Source: Gibbula magus (Eukaryota; Mollusca; Gastropoda; Trochida; Trochidae). From it: a stretch of DNA of 64,000 bases. Shown one piece after another: positions 53,001-64,000 of this stretch. Under the pieces are notes generated by a model. The model searched no databases and was not told where the DNA came from. It was given only the letters and a program-made list of their open reading frames with translations. Numbering within the stretch: position 1 is the first letter of the stretch; the number at the start of each line of letters is the position of its first letter. The position numbers and the translations under genes were made by a program. Location: contig OW388297.1 of the NCBI GenBank assembly GCA_936450465.1, positions 27,236,387 through 27,300,386 of the forward strand, read 5' to 3'.

Positions 53001-54975
53001 AAGACCTGGGAGGACTCCATATCGGAGGAAGACCTGCGAGGACGACCTGGGAGGATTCCATGCCGGAGGAAGGAAGACTCCATGACGTAGGAAGACCTGG
53101 GAGCACTCCATGCCAGAGGAGGAAGACCTGGGAGCACTCCATGCCAGAGGAGGAAGACCTTTGAGGACACCATGCCGGAGGAAGACCTAAGAGGACTCCA
53201 TACCGGAGGTAGGCCTGGAAGGAATGCATGCTGGAGGAAAACCTGGGAGGACTCCATGCTGGAGGAAGACCTGGGAAGACACCATGCCGGAGGAAGACCT
53301 GAGAGGACTCCATGCCGGAGGAAGACCTGAGAGGACTCCATGCCGGAGGAAGAACTGGGAGGACGTTGCTGGAAGAAGATCAGTGGGATACCCTGTCATG
53401 TGATGACCGAGGAAGGTATGAACCCTTTCTATTAAGAAAAACATTAATCAATGTTAATCTTTTCATAAATTCTTTAATGCTACAAAAGAATGTCAAATGC
53501 ACATATATACTTTCTTTTTGATCTTAGAATCCAAAAGTAAGTTAAACTTTTACATTTCTTTAGTTTTCATATGCGATATATAAAATGTAAATTGCACAAC
53601 TGCAGTTAATGTATTAAATCACTAATTAGATGTGAACTCTGAAAATATCATTAAATATAATAGAACCTCTCAGTTTTCTTCAATGTTAATTCATTTATTC
53701 ATATAGACAATACTTTCAAGTAAACAAAACACTAACTATCATTTCGAAGCGTTGCCTACTTAGCCAGATATCGCGGTTCAAAGTGAGTAAGTTTTCCGCG
53801 GCCCCTCAGTGTAGCATAACCTTCGTAAGCGATGTGACGTCATACACAGGAGTTGCTACAATGAAATCCTTAGGCGATTTGTCGATTTTCGTCGATGATT
53901 CGTTTAAACACAATAACAACTTTTGACATTGTAAGTTTCCGATAGAATGGGTATTTGTGCGTCTGTAGGAAGTAAGTTCGGAATTTTTGAAGGATTTTTC
54001 GATATTCAGTTGCTGGTTTTAGTTTGGTTCTTTTACCGATCGAGCGGAGCGTTGCTTTTTTTTATAGGCTACAATATGCTTTGAAATGAATAATTTCAAT
54101 TGTTATCGTCACTATTATTTATTTTTTTGTTGTGCTTGATTTTAAATTTCAAGAGGCATGTATAGTTCGAGGTCTACTGAGTCAATACTTCTCATGGTGA
54201 CTTTTTATTCATAATAGAATAATTGCATGTTCAACATTGTTACTGGTTAACAGTTTTGGAGGGGAAAAAATCGAGCTATCGTTAAATTTATAATCTTGTA
54301 CATTTACAATTACTTACATTGAGACAGTTATTTTATACTGTAGAGAAATGTGGCGGGTGAAAATGTCAAAAGTTTTTAAAGCCTACAATGATGTATCTAT
54401 GATAAGGAATCATGATTAATTTCAAATCGAAATGAAAAGGGCGTTTTCTTTTTCGGTACATATTTTCTTTCAGATTCTGTTCCATCAATATCATGTTATT
54501 TGGGTAAAATCGATGAAATGTTAACGTAGAATGCTGAAAATCTAGCTTTTAATTTCTATATTAATTCTATATTGTTCATAAGTTAGTCATGTAATCAACA
54601 CTCACTAATTGCACTTAATGCATTCACACCTTTGCTTTGATGCCAGATATCGGTCACTGGACCGGTTCAATTATATAAGAGGTGGCGCATCAAGATATTG
54701 CCAACGTCCTGTCATATGACGTAACTGGTGATACTGAAATGGTCGTTCGTTGAAATAAAGATACACATATAGGCGACATTCAGTCTGGACATAATACTAA
54801 GCCTATTTAATTGCTAGAACTATTTTTGCAGCATACAGCTAACCACATTCACAGCAAATGAATCTAAGCAATAAGTACATTTTACAGGACCAGATGAAGA
54901 CCGGAGGAAGACCTGGGAGGACTCCATGCTGGTGGAAGACCTGGGAAGACACCATGCCGGAGGATGACCTGGTGC
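38091..54975 (+). repeat. ~1.1-kb tandem array with exon-like 28-bp minisatellite blocks
   Basis: Fourteen full units and two partial ones. Each has an exon-like block (starts 38611, 39778, 40739, 41882, 43022, 44127, 45197, 46303, 47377, 48477, 49578, 50722, 51823, 52981) followed by a ~680-bp spacer. Every block follows TACATTTTACAG, begins GACCAGATGAAGACC (AACCAG in the first), consists of variants of GAAGACCTGGGAGGACTCCA + TGCCGGAG (28 bp), and ends CCGAGGAAG before GTATGAACCC. Block length varies from 281 to 481 bp by repeat number. Spacers are almost identical and hold a possible 9-nt microexon (gatcttag/AATCCAAAA/gtaagtt). Splice-like borders suggest exons of a repeated transcript, but joining block to block meets TGA in the frames tested, so coding is not supported. 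The first spacer is shortened, and the last is replaced at 53655-54790. Confidence 0.85.
53655..54790. other. Unique ~1.1-kb segment replacing part of the last array spacer
   Basis: The spacer homology stops near 53650 and resumes at ATAATACTAAGCCTATT (54791). The segment has GTGACGTCATAC (a CRE palindrome, near 53831), ATATGACGTAAC, and GGACCGGTTC. No long frame or inverted ends were found. Confidence 0.55.
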
Positions 54976-54984
54976 CATGCTGTT

Positions 54985-55320
54985 ATGATGGGCTGTAACA
55001 CTTGTTGTTGGAGATTTTGTCTGTTTGAGGTGTCCAATCCTAAATCAGCTATCCCCACCATTAGTTTAGGGGTGATTAGCTGCAGGCTTTGCCAGGATTG
55101 ATATAACAAGGTTGCATGCCTTGTTTAGATTTAGGGACCATGCTTATCGTGGTTGTTAGGGACCATACTGTTCCCCGTGTGGATGGCCAGTTTAGAATGT
55201 AGGATACACCTCAGGTATAGACTTCCCCTCCCCTCAGACATGTTTCCAACACCTCTGGTTGCTAGCTTCATAACACTCACCTGGGCAAACTGGACACGGT
55301 CTTGCATGGAAGAGAAGAGA
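54985..55320 (+). repeat. Right copy of the array-flanking direct repeat
   Basis: Homologous to 37360-37700 with scattered substitutions and small gaps. The reading frame of the left copy is broken here (for example, TGATATAAC where the left has TGGTATAAC). Confidence 0.78.
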
Positions 55321-55379
55321 GAGAACGAGAGGGAAATCATACCAGAGGTTAACCAAACATAATTCCTTGACCTAGGAGG

Positions 55380-55935
55380 ACCATGGAGGATGCCAGTCCA
55401 GGTAATGACATAGATGCCATGTCAGAAGACAACCTTGGAAGATGCCATCTCCAAGGATCAGTCAAGGGAGCTTCTCAGTCTGACACCAAGGATCACGCCA
55501 TGTTTGAGGGTTACCTTTGAGGATGCTATGCAAGAGGACCATGATGATGCTATGTCAAAGGAAAACCTCAGAGAATGCCTTGCTGGAGGAAGACATAGAA
55601 AAATGTCTTGTCGGAAGCAATCCTAGGACGACAATATGTAAGAAGAAGACCTAGGACAACACTATCCCGGAGGAAGTCCTAGGACGACACAAAGCTGGAG
55701 GAAGACCTAGGAGAATGTCTTGTTGGAGGAAGATCTAGGACGACAACATGCTTGAGGAAGATCATCAAGGATGTCTTGTCAGAGGAAAACCTAGGATTCC
55801 TTGCTTGAGAAAGACCAAGAGGATGCTTTGCGGAAGTAAGACCTATAACATTGCCACGTTATAGGAAGACCTAGAAGGATACCATGCCAGACCAGGACCT
55901 AGTGGATAACCGAAGATGACATTCCATCATGGTAT
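55380..55935 (+). repeat. Degenerate, older relative of the 28-bp minisatellite
   Basis: Irregular repeats of the type GGAAGACCTAGGACGACA, GGAGGAAG and GATGCCATG. The block closes with CATCATG before GTATGAACCATTTTT, the same donor-like context that ends every array block. This suggests an ancestral exon-like block outside the homogenised array. Confidence 0.6.
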
Positions 55936-56382
55936 GAACCATTTTTATGCAGCACAGTATTTATCACAACTTTTCATTTCATAAAATGCCTGACACAAAA
56001 TTTGTAAAAGATGATTACGCAGGTAAATGCTTTAAAATAGATAACAAAAGAATAGTATTTATATATTCATTTAGTTGTTTTCATACACTAAGTAAGACAT
56101 TTTGTTGTACATCTCTTATTCATTTGTTTAATCATTAGAGGTGAAATGTGCAAAATGTCATACTGAAGTTCAAAAATATAAAATATATTTCTGTTTTAAT
56201 AGATGAGGTGCTTACTTCAGAGGATAAGCAAGGGTGAAAGAAGATCCTATGTCAGAGTATGTCCAAAGAAGATGACAAGCCAAATAACCAAGAATGACAT
56301 GCAGAAACGGACTAGTTTGACTTTATATTGTCTTACTTTTTAGCCCATCAGAACATATAAAGCCTAAAAGCCCTTTAGTGTC
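55936..56382. other. Unassigned sequence after the degenerate block
   Basis: AT-rich. A short stretch near 56215-56300 again has GAAGA-rich wording, perhaps further minisatellite remains. No gene was recognised. Confidence 0.35.
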
Positions 56383-56642
56383 TGTTGGTTGAGGGGGCGG
56401 AATAGCGTGTTCGGCTTCGGATCAAGAGGTCCGGGGTCCGAATCCAGCCAGGGGCTCGGCAACTGTTCTATATGCAGTTAGGTTTGGGTGCAATGCTACA
56501 CTGAATTTCAGCGTGGTACCGCCCATGGTCCGCTAGTTCCAGCCGATGCTCCCAGGTTTCACCGCAATGCATAGCAACATGGCATTACGGCTTTCTCCCT
56601 GCCATAATACTAGCACTCGTGATATAAGTGAAATACTCTTAA
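56383..56642 (+). repeat. tRNA-derived SINE
   Basis: The head GAGGGGGCGGAATAGCGTGT has an A-box-like region, followed by GGGGTCCGAATCCAGCC, a near-perfect B box (GGTCCGAATCC). The body continues TTTGGGTGCAATGCTACACT and CAGGTTTCACCGCAATGCAT and ends CTCGTGATATAAGTGAAATA. A second copy at 26225-26480 and a tail at 21253-21340 show that it is dispersed. Confidence 0.72.
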
Positions 56643-56714
56643 AAGTCACCTCCCCTTACTTTAGCTTTCTAGCTCATGAGGGCTTAAAAGGTCTAAAAGG
56701 GAGTTTGGTGTCAG

Positions 56715-59700
56715 GCGTCATCCTTAAACTTTGTAAATATGGTAACCTAAGTTCGTTTGAAGTCTTTCCAAAAAATAATCTTGACCTTTAGCCCAACTTC
56801 ACTATTTAACATTGTTATATTTTGGATCACAATATCTGCATTAGTTCTAAATCTTTCACTTTTGGGACGATCCGTAAGGGACGCGTCCCCAAAAAGGTAA
56901 ACAGTTTGTACTAATGCAGATGGTCTGATCCCATATATAACAATATCTTTAATTCATTATTTAAATAACATGTTCTTCTGATGTAAATATGGTAACCCAA
57001 GTTCTTATGAAGTCATTCAAAATATAATCTTGACCTTTAGCCAAACTTCACTATTTAACATTGTTATATTTTGGATCACAATATCTGCATTAGTTCTAAA
57101 TCTTTCACTTTTGGGACGATCCGTAAGGGACGCGTCGCCAAAAAGGTAAACAGTTTGTACTAATGCAGATGATCTGATCCCATATATAACACAATATTAA
57201 TATTTATTATCTAAATAGCATGTTTTTCTAATGTAAATATGGATACCAAAGAAATTCTTGTGAAGTCATTCCAAAAAATAATCTTGACCTTTAGCCCAAC
57301 TTCACTATTTAACATTGTTATATTTTGGATCAAAATATCTGCATGAGTTCTAAATCCTTTACTTTTGGGACGATCCGTAAGGGACGCGTCTCCAAAAAGG
57401 TAAACAGTTTGTACTAATGCAGATGGTCTGATCCCATATATAACACAATATTAATATTTATTTTCTTAATAGCATAATTTTTTAATGTAAATATGGATAC
57501 CAAAGAAGTTCTTGTGAAGTCATTCCAAGTATAATCTTGATCTTTCTAAAGAAACTTTAGCCCAACTTCACTATTAAACATTGTTATATTTTGGACCACA
57601 ATATCTGCATTAGTTCTAAATCTTTCACTTTTGGGACGATCCGTGAGGGACGCATCCCCAAAAAGGTAAACAGTTTGTACTAATGCGGATGATCTGATCC
57701 CATATATAACAATATCTTAAATTCATTATTTAAATAACATGTTCTTCTGATGTAAATATGGTAACCCAAGTCCCTTTGAAGTCATTCAAAAAATAATCTT
57801 GGACTATTTAACATTGTTATATTTTGGATCACAATATCTGCATTAGTTCTAAATCTTTTACTTTTGGGACGATCCGTAAGTGACGCGTCGCCAAAAAGGT
57901 AAACAGTTTGTACTAATGCAGATGGTCTGATCCCATATATAACAATATATTTAATTCATTATTTAAATAACATGTTCTTCTGATGTTAATATGGTAACCC
58001 AAGTTCTTATGAAGTCATTCCAAAAAATGATATTGACCTTTAGCCAAACTTCACTATTTAACATTGTTATATTTTGGATCACAATATCTGCATTAGTTCT
58101 AAATCTTTTACTTTTGGGACGATCCGTAAGGGGCGCGTCCCCAAAAAGGTAAACAGTTTGTACTAATGCAGATGATCTGATCCCATATATAACAATATAT
58201 TTAATTCATTATTTAAATAACATGTTCTTCTGATGTTGATATGGTAACCCAAGTTCTTATGAAGTCATTCCAAAAAATGATATTGACCTTTAGCCAAACT
58301 TCACTATTTAACATTGTTATATTTTGGATCACAATATCTGCATTAGTTCTAAATCTTTTACTTTTGGGACGATCCGTAAGGGACGCGTCCCCAAAAAGGT
58401 AAACAGTTTGTACTAATGCAGATGATCTGATCCCATATATAACAATATCTTTAATTCATTATATAAATAACATGTTCTTCTGATGTAAATATGGTAACCC
58501 AAGTTCTTATGAAGTCATTCCAAAAAATAATCTTGACCTTTAGCCCAACTTCACTATTTAACATTGTTATATTTTGGATCAAAATATCTGCATGAGTTCT
58601 AAATCCTTTACTTTTGGGACGATCCGTAAGGGACGCGTCTCCAAAAAGGTAAACAGTTTGTACTAATGCAGATGGTCTGATCCCATATATAAAAATATAT
58701 TAATATTTATTATCTAAATAGCATGATTTCTAATGTAAATATGGATACCAATGAGGTTCTTGTGAAGTCATTCCAAGTATATTCTTGATCTTTCTAAAGA
58801 AACTTTAGCCCAACTTCACTATTAAACATTGTTATATTTTGGACCACAATATCTGCATTAGTTCTAAATCTTTCACTTTTGGGACGATCCGTGAGGGACG
58901 CGTCCCCAAAAAGGTAAACAGTTTGTACTAATGCGGATGATCTGATCCCATATATAACAATATCTTAAATTCATTATTTAAATAACATGTTCTTCTGATG
59001 TAAATATGGTAACCCAAGTCCTTTTGAAGTCATTCAAAAAATAATCTTGGACTATTTAAGATTGTTATATTTTGGATCACAATATCTGCATTAGTTCTAA
59101 ATCTATTACTTTTGGAACGATCCGTAAGGGACGCGTCCCCAAAAAGGTAAACAGTTTGTACTAATGCAGATGGTCTGATCCCATATATAACAATATATTT
59201 AATTCATTATTTAAATAACATGTTCTTCTGATGTTAATATGGTAACCCAAGTTATTTTGAAGTCATTCCAAATTATAATCTTGACCTTAGCCCAACTTCA
59301 CTATTAACATTGTTATATTTTGGATCACAATATCTGCATTAGTTCTAAATCTTTTACTTTTGGGACGATCCATAAGGGACGCGTCCCCAAAAAGGTAAAC
59401 AGTTTGTACTAATGCAGATGGTCTGATCCCATATATAACAATATATTTAATTCATTATTTAAATAACATGTTCTTCTGATGTTAATATGGTAACCCAAGT
59501 TCTTATGAAGTCATTCCAAAAAATGATTTGACCTTTAGCCCAACTTCACTATTTAAACATTGTTATATTTTGGATCACAATATCTGCATTAGTTCTAAAT
59601 CTTTTACTTTTGGGACGATCTCTAAGGGACGCGTCCCCAAAATGGTAAACAGTTTGTACTAATGCAGATGGTCTGATCCCATATAAAACAATATCTTTAA

Positions 59701-61500
59701 TTCATTATTTAAATAACATGTTCTTCTGATGTTAATATGGTAACCCAAGTTCTTATGAAGTCATTCCAAAAAATAATCTTGACCTTAAGCCCAACTTCAC
59801 TATTTAAACATTGTTATATTTTGGATCACAATATCTGCATTAGTTCTAAATCTTTTACTTTTGGGACGATCCGTAAGGGGCGCGTCCCCAAAAAGCTAAA
59901 CAGTTTGTACTAATGCAGATGATCTGATCCCATATATAACAATATATTTAATTCATTATTTAAATAACATGTTCTTCTGATGTTAATATGGTAACCCAAG
60001 TTCTTATGAAGTCATTCCAAAAAATGATTTGACCTTTAGCCCAACTTCACTATTTAAACATTGTTATATTTTGGATCACAATATCTGCATTAGTTCTAAA
60101 TCTTTTACTTTTGGGACGATCCGTAAGGGGCGCGTCCCCAAAAAGGTAAACAGTTTGTACTAATGCAGATGATCTGATCCCATATATAACAATATATTTA
60201 ATTCATTATTTAAATAACATGTTCTTCTGATGTTGATATGGTAACCCAAGTTCTTATGAAGTCATTCCAAAAAATGATTTGACCTTTAGCCCAACTTCAC
60301 TATTTAAACATTGTTATATTTTGGATCACAATATCTGCATTAGTTCTAAATCTTTTACTTTTGGGACGATCTCTAAGGGACGCGTCCCCAAAATGGTAAA
60401 CAGTTTGTACTAATGCAGATGGTCTGATCCCATATATAACAATATCTTTAATTCATTATTTAAATAACATGTTCTTCTGATGTTAATATGGTAACCCAAG
60501 TTCTTATGAAGTCATTCCAAAAAATAATCTTGACCTTAAGCCCAACTTCACTATTTAAACATTGTTATATTTTGGATCACAATATCTGCATTAGTTCTAA
60601 ATCTTTTACTTTTGGGACGATCCGTAAGGGGCGCGTCCCCAAAAAGGTAAACAGTTTGTACTAATGCAGATGATCTGATCCCATATATAACAATATATTT
60701 AATTCATTATTTAAATAACATGTTCTTCTGATGTTGATATGGTAACCCAAGTTATTTTGAAGTCATTCCAAATTATAATCTTGACCTTAGCCCAACTTCA
60801 CTATTTTACATTGTTATATTTTGGATCACAATATCTGCATTAGTTCTAAATCTTTTACTTTTGGGACGATCCGTAAGGGGCGCGTCCCCAAAAAGGTAAA
60901 CAGTTTGTACTAATGCAGATGATCTGATCCCATATATAACAATATATTTAATTCATTATTTAGATAACGTGTTCTTCTGATGTAAATATGGTAACCCAAG
61001 TTCTTATGAAGTCATTCCAAAAAATAATATTGACCTTTAGCCAAACTTCACTATTTAACATTGTTATATTTTGGATCACAATATCTGCATTCGTTCTAAA
61101 TCTTTTACTTTTGGGACGATCTCTAAGGGACGCGTCCCCAAAATGGTAAACAGTTTGTACTAATGCAGATGGTCTGATCCCATATATAACAATATCTTTA
61201 ATTCATTATTTAAATAACATGTTCTTCTGATGTAAATATGGTAACCCAAGTTCTTATGAAGTCATTCCAAAAAATAATATTGACCTTTAGCCAAACTTCA
61301 CTATTTAACATTGTTATATTTTGGATCACAATATCTGCATTAGTTCTAAATCTTTTACTATTGGGACGATCCGTAAGGGACGCGGCCCAAAAATGGTAAA
61401 CAGTTTGTACTAATGCAGATGATCTGATCCCATATATAACAATATATTTAATTCATTATTTAAATTACATGTTCTTCTGATGTAAATATGGTAACCCAAG
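56715..61500. repeat. ~250-bp satellite, 19 copies
   Basis: Each unit has TTAACATTGTTATATTTTGG, ATCACAATATCTGCATTAGT, TTTTGGGACGATCCGTAAGG, GACGCGTCCCCAAAAAGGTA, CAGTTTGTACTAATGCAGAT, GATCTGATCCCATATATAAC and AACATGTTCTTCTGATG. TGCATTAGT and ACTAATGCA form outer arms of an ~80-bp imperfect hairpin whose inner arms are TTTTGGGACG and CGTCCCCAAAA, around GACGCGTC. Spacing is mostly 249-251 bp, with 233 and 266 as outliers. No coding frame. Confidence 0.9.
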
Positions 61501-61701
61501 ACCAAGTTCGTCTGAACTTATTCCATTCTTCTAAAATAGTTTTATCAGCACAAGTTAATGATTTAACTTTGTTATAATTCGGATGACAATTTCTGTAGTG
61601 TTTAAGAATTTGTACTTTTTGAACGATCCTGCAGTGCAATGCAATGTTATTTTTATTTATGATCTAAATGATATTTTTCTCTTACTTTTCAGACAAATTT
61701 C

Positions 61702-61730
61702 AACACCCCCCCCCCCCCCCCCCAACCAGG

Positions 61731-61761
<31 letters not shown>
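61702..61761. repeat. Two poly-C tracts
   Basis: Runs of about 18 and 30 C separated by AACCAGGA. The other strand is poly-G and could form quadruplexes. Length in such tracts is often unreliable in assemblies. Confidence 0.9.
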
Positions 61762-61763
<2 letters not shown>

Positions 61764-61859
61764 ATTCCCCAAGTGTCTTCATAGTAAAATATTTAAAAAA
61801 TTCCCGTTCAGGCCGGATTGAAAGCTATCTTTATCTATAAACTTTAGCTTTAGCACCAG

Positions 61860-64000
61860 GACCTTTCAACTTATTCCAAATTTCCAATTCCCCCCTCTCG
61901 GATCGGATTCAAACTTATCTTCCTTTTCGAATGTTCCACACATCTTACTGATGTACCAAATACCAAATTTCAAAATAATCGGTTTGGATTAGGTACAAAA
62001 AACAACTTTTCAAAATTACACATTTTAATGACGGTCAATGATGGTAAAAATTCCCTTTTCGTGTCAGATTCAAAATTATTTTGTTTTCTAAAATACTTGT
62101 AAATTACTTCTAAAATGTCTTTCAAATTATTCAAATTTTATTTTTTTGATCGAGTCTTTCTTTTCTAGGTCATTGTCTGTACATTTTAATGATGGTCCAC
62201 CAAGTGCATTTCAACTAATTCTAAATTCAAAAATTCCTTTTTCGGTTTGGGTTCAAAGTGATCTTGCATTTCTAAAAAATATCAGCACATCTTACTGATG
62301 GTCCACCAGGGCATATTAGTTAAAAAATGTCCTTTCTGATTGGATTAAAACTTATCTTGCTTATTTAAAAGTGCCTTTTAACTTATTCAAAATTTCAAAT
62401 TCCCCTCTCGGATTGGATTAAACGTTATCAGCACATAAAGCCCTCAGAACCTTTCAACTAATTCTAATTTTTTGCTTTTCTAAAATACTTCAGCTCATCT
62501 TATTGATGATCCCATTCAACCAATTCAAAATTTCAAATTTCCCTTCAGGAAAAAATTTAGAATTTTCTTGTTTTTCTAAAATATTTCATCACATTTTAAC
62601 AGTTGCTTTCAACTTCAATTCCAAACTTTGAAATTCCCCTCTCGGATTCAAAATTCAAAATTATCTTGCTTTTCTAAAATATTTCAGCTCATCTTAATGA
62701 TGATCCACAAGGGCCTTTGTGCCATTCAACTAATTCCAAATTTCCCTTTAGGAACAAATTCAAAATTGTCTACTTTTCTAAAATATTTCAGCACATCTTA
62801 ATGATGGGCCACCAAGGCTTTTGTGCCATTCAACTAATTCCAAATTTCAAATTTCCCTTTAGGAACAAATTCAATACTATCTTGCTTTTCTCAAATATTT
62901 CAGCACATTTTAATGATGGGCCACCAGAGCCTTTGTGCCATTCAACTAATTCCAAATTTCAAATTTCCCAATAAGAACAAATTGAAAATGTTATGCTTTT
63001 CTAAAATATTTCAGCACATCTTAATGACGGCCACCAGGGGATTTGTGCCATTCAACTAATTCCAAATTTCAAATTTCTCTTTAGGAACAAATTCAAAATG
63101 TTCATGCTGTTCTAAAATACTTCAGCACGTCTTAATGATGGGCCACCAGGGCCTTTGTGCCATTCAACTAATTCCAAATTTCAAATTTCTCTTTAGGAAC
63201 AAATTCAAAATGTTCATGCTGTTCTAAAATACTTCAGCACGTCTTAATGATGGGCCACCAGGGCCTTTGTGCCATTCAACTAATTCCAAATTTCAAATTT
63301 CCCAATAAGAACAAATTGAAAATGTTATGCTTTTCTAAAATATTTCAGCACATCTTAATGACGGCCACCAGGGCCTTTGTGCCATTCAACTAATTCCAAA
63401 TTTCAAATTTCTCTTTAGGAACAAATTCAAAATGTTCATGCTGTTCTAAAATACTTCAGCACGTCTTAATGATGGGCCACCAGGGCCTTTGTGCCATTCA
63501 ACTAATTCCAAATTTCAAATTTCTCTTTAGGAACAAATTCAAAATGTTCATGCTGTTCTAAAATACTTCAGCACGTCTTAATGATGGGCCACCAGGGCCT
63601 TTGTGCCATTCAACTAATTCCTAATTTCCCTTTAGGAAGAAATTAAAATGTTCATACTTTTCTAAAATATTTCAGCACATCTTAACGATGGGCCACCATG
63701 GCCTTTGTGCCATTCAACTAATTCCAAATTTCCCTTTAGGAACAAATTCAAAATTATCTTGCTTTTCAAAAATATTTCAGCACATCTTAATGATGGGCAA
63801 CCAGGGCCTTGGTGCCATTCAACTAATTCCAAATTTCAAATTTCCCTTTAGGAACAAATTCAATACTATCTTGCTTTTCTAAAATATTTCAGCACATCTT
63901 AATGATGGGCCACCAGGGCCTTTGTGTCATTCAACTAATTCCAAATTTCAAAAGTTTGATTTCAGATTGGATTCAAAATTATATTGCATTTTAAAAACAA
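61860..64000. repeat. ~112-bp satellite running off the window
   Basis: Well-matched copies from about 62690: TCTAAAATATTTCAGCACAT, CTTAATGATGGGCCACCAGG, GCCTTTGTGCCATTCAACTA, ATTCCAAATTTCAAATTTCC and CTTTAGGAACAAATTCAAAA. Marker spacing is 110-112 bp. Diverged copies extend back to about 61860. One two-unit block (about 63080-63300 and 63400-63600) recurs almost exactly. No gene. Confidence 0.85.

Noticed and set aside
38091..54975. Dozens of 60-170 aa frames on both strands (for example 40733-41224 minus, 45167-45610 plus)
   Set aside because: They are read-throughs of a stop-free 28-bp minisatellite. The same cycle appears in several frames of both strands, and GACCTTTGAGG introduces TGA in one frame of most blocks.
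38091..54975. CRISPR-like 28-bp direct repeats
   Set aside because: No unique spacers, repeats are head-to-tail and diverged, and the context is an animal genome with introns.
55153..55362. 69-codon plus-strand frame and its minus-strand partner
   Set aside because: Falls within the damaged right copy of the direct repeat; the left copy does not keep this frame.
61583..61840. Polyproline frame
   Set aside because: Translation of poly-C tracts of uncertain length.

Overview
The window is animal nuclear DNA: AT-rich, full of introns, and dominated by tandem repeats and small inverted-repeat transposons. The best guess is a bivalve mollusc. This is inferred from the combination of a MEIOC orthologue with animal gene structure, tandem-repeat elements resembling the 'pearl'/Helitron-derived families described in bivalves, tRNA-derived SINEs, and a large TTAA-type DNA transposon. 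Nothing bacterial (operon, RBS, CRISPR) is present.

From about 1.2 to 18.2 kb the minus strand carries seven phase-compatible exons of MEIOC, the meiotic partner of YTHDC2. Its start exon was not found. The introns are packed with mobile DNA: a MULE-like MITE (1725-2170), a composite repeat split by a 515-bp insertion (3.6-5.7 kb), a hAT-like element (7565-9127), and, in one 8.4-kb intron, a 152-bp repeat element, a 61-bp palindrome and a ~24-copy 145-bp array ending in a Helitron-like hairpin.

From 18.2 to 24.4 kb I see no convincing gene, only small inverted-repeat elements and a nearly perfect 1390-bp tandem duplication that abuts the next region.

From 24425 to 33997 lies the most interesting object: a 9.6-kb DNA transposon with 16-bp terminal inverted repeats and TTAA at its right edge. 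It holds an apparently intact 11-exon transposase gene on the plus strand (689 aa; AT-hook, zinc finger, DDE-type motifs; Kolobok-like). Convergent with it is a 4-exon minus-strand gene (365 aa) that joins a CXC cysteine cluster to the intracellular 'ballast' domain of the P2X7 receptor. A dead LINE fragment lies between the two genes.

From 34 to 38 kb come anonymous sequence, a second pearl-like element (35618-36481), and a possible two-exon plus-strand gene (34806-37579). Its second exon is duplicated on the far side of the next array. From 38.1 to 55 kb is a ~1.1-kb tandem array (14 full units) in which every unit has an exon-like block of 28-bp minisatellite between splice-like borders. 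Because 28 is not divisible by 3, it produces long open frames on both strands that should not be taken as proteins. Degenerate minisatellite (55.4-55.9 kb), a SINE (56.4 kb), a 19-copy 250-bp satellite (56.7-61.5 kb), poly-C tracts and a 112-bp satellite (to the window end) complete the region.
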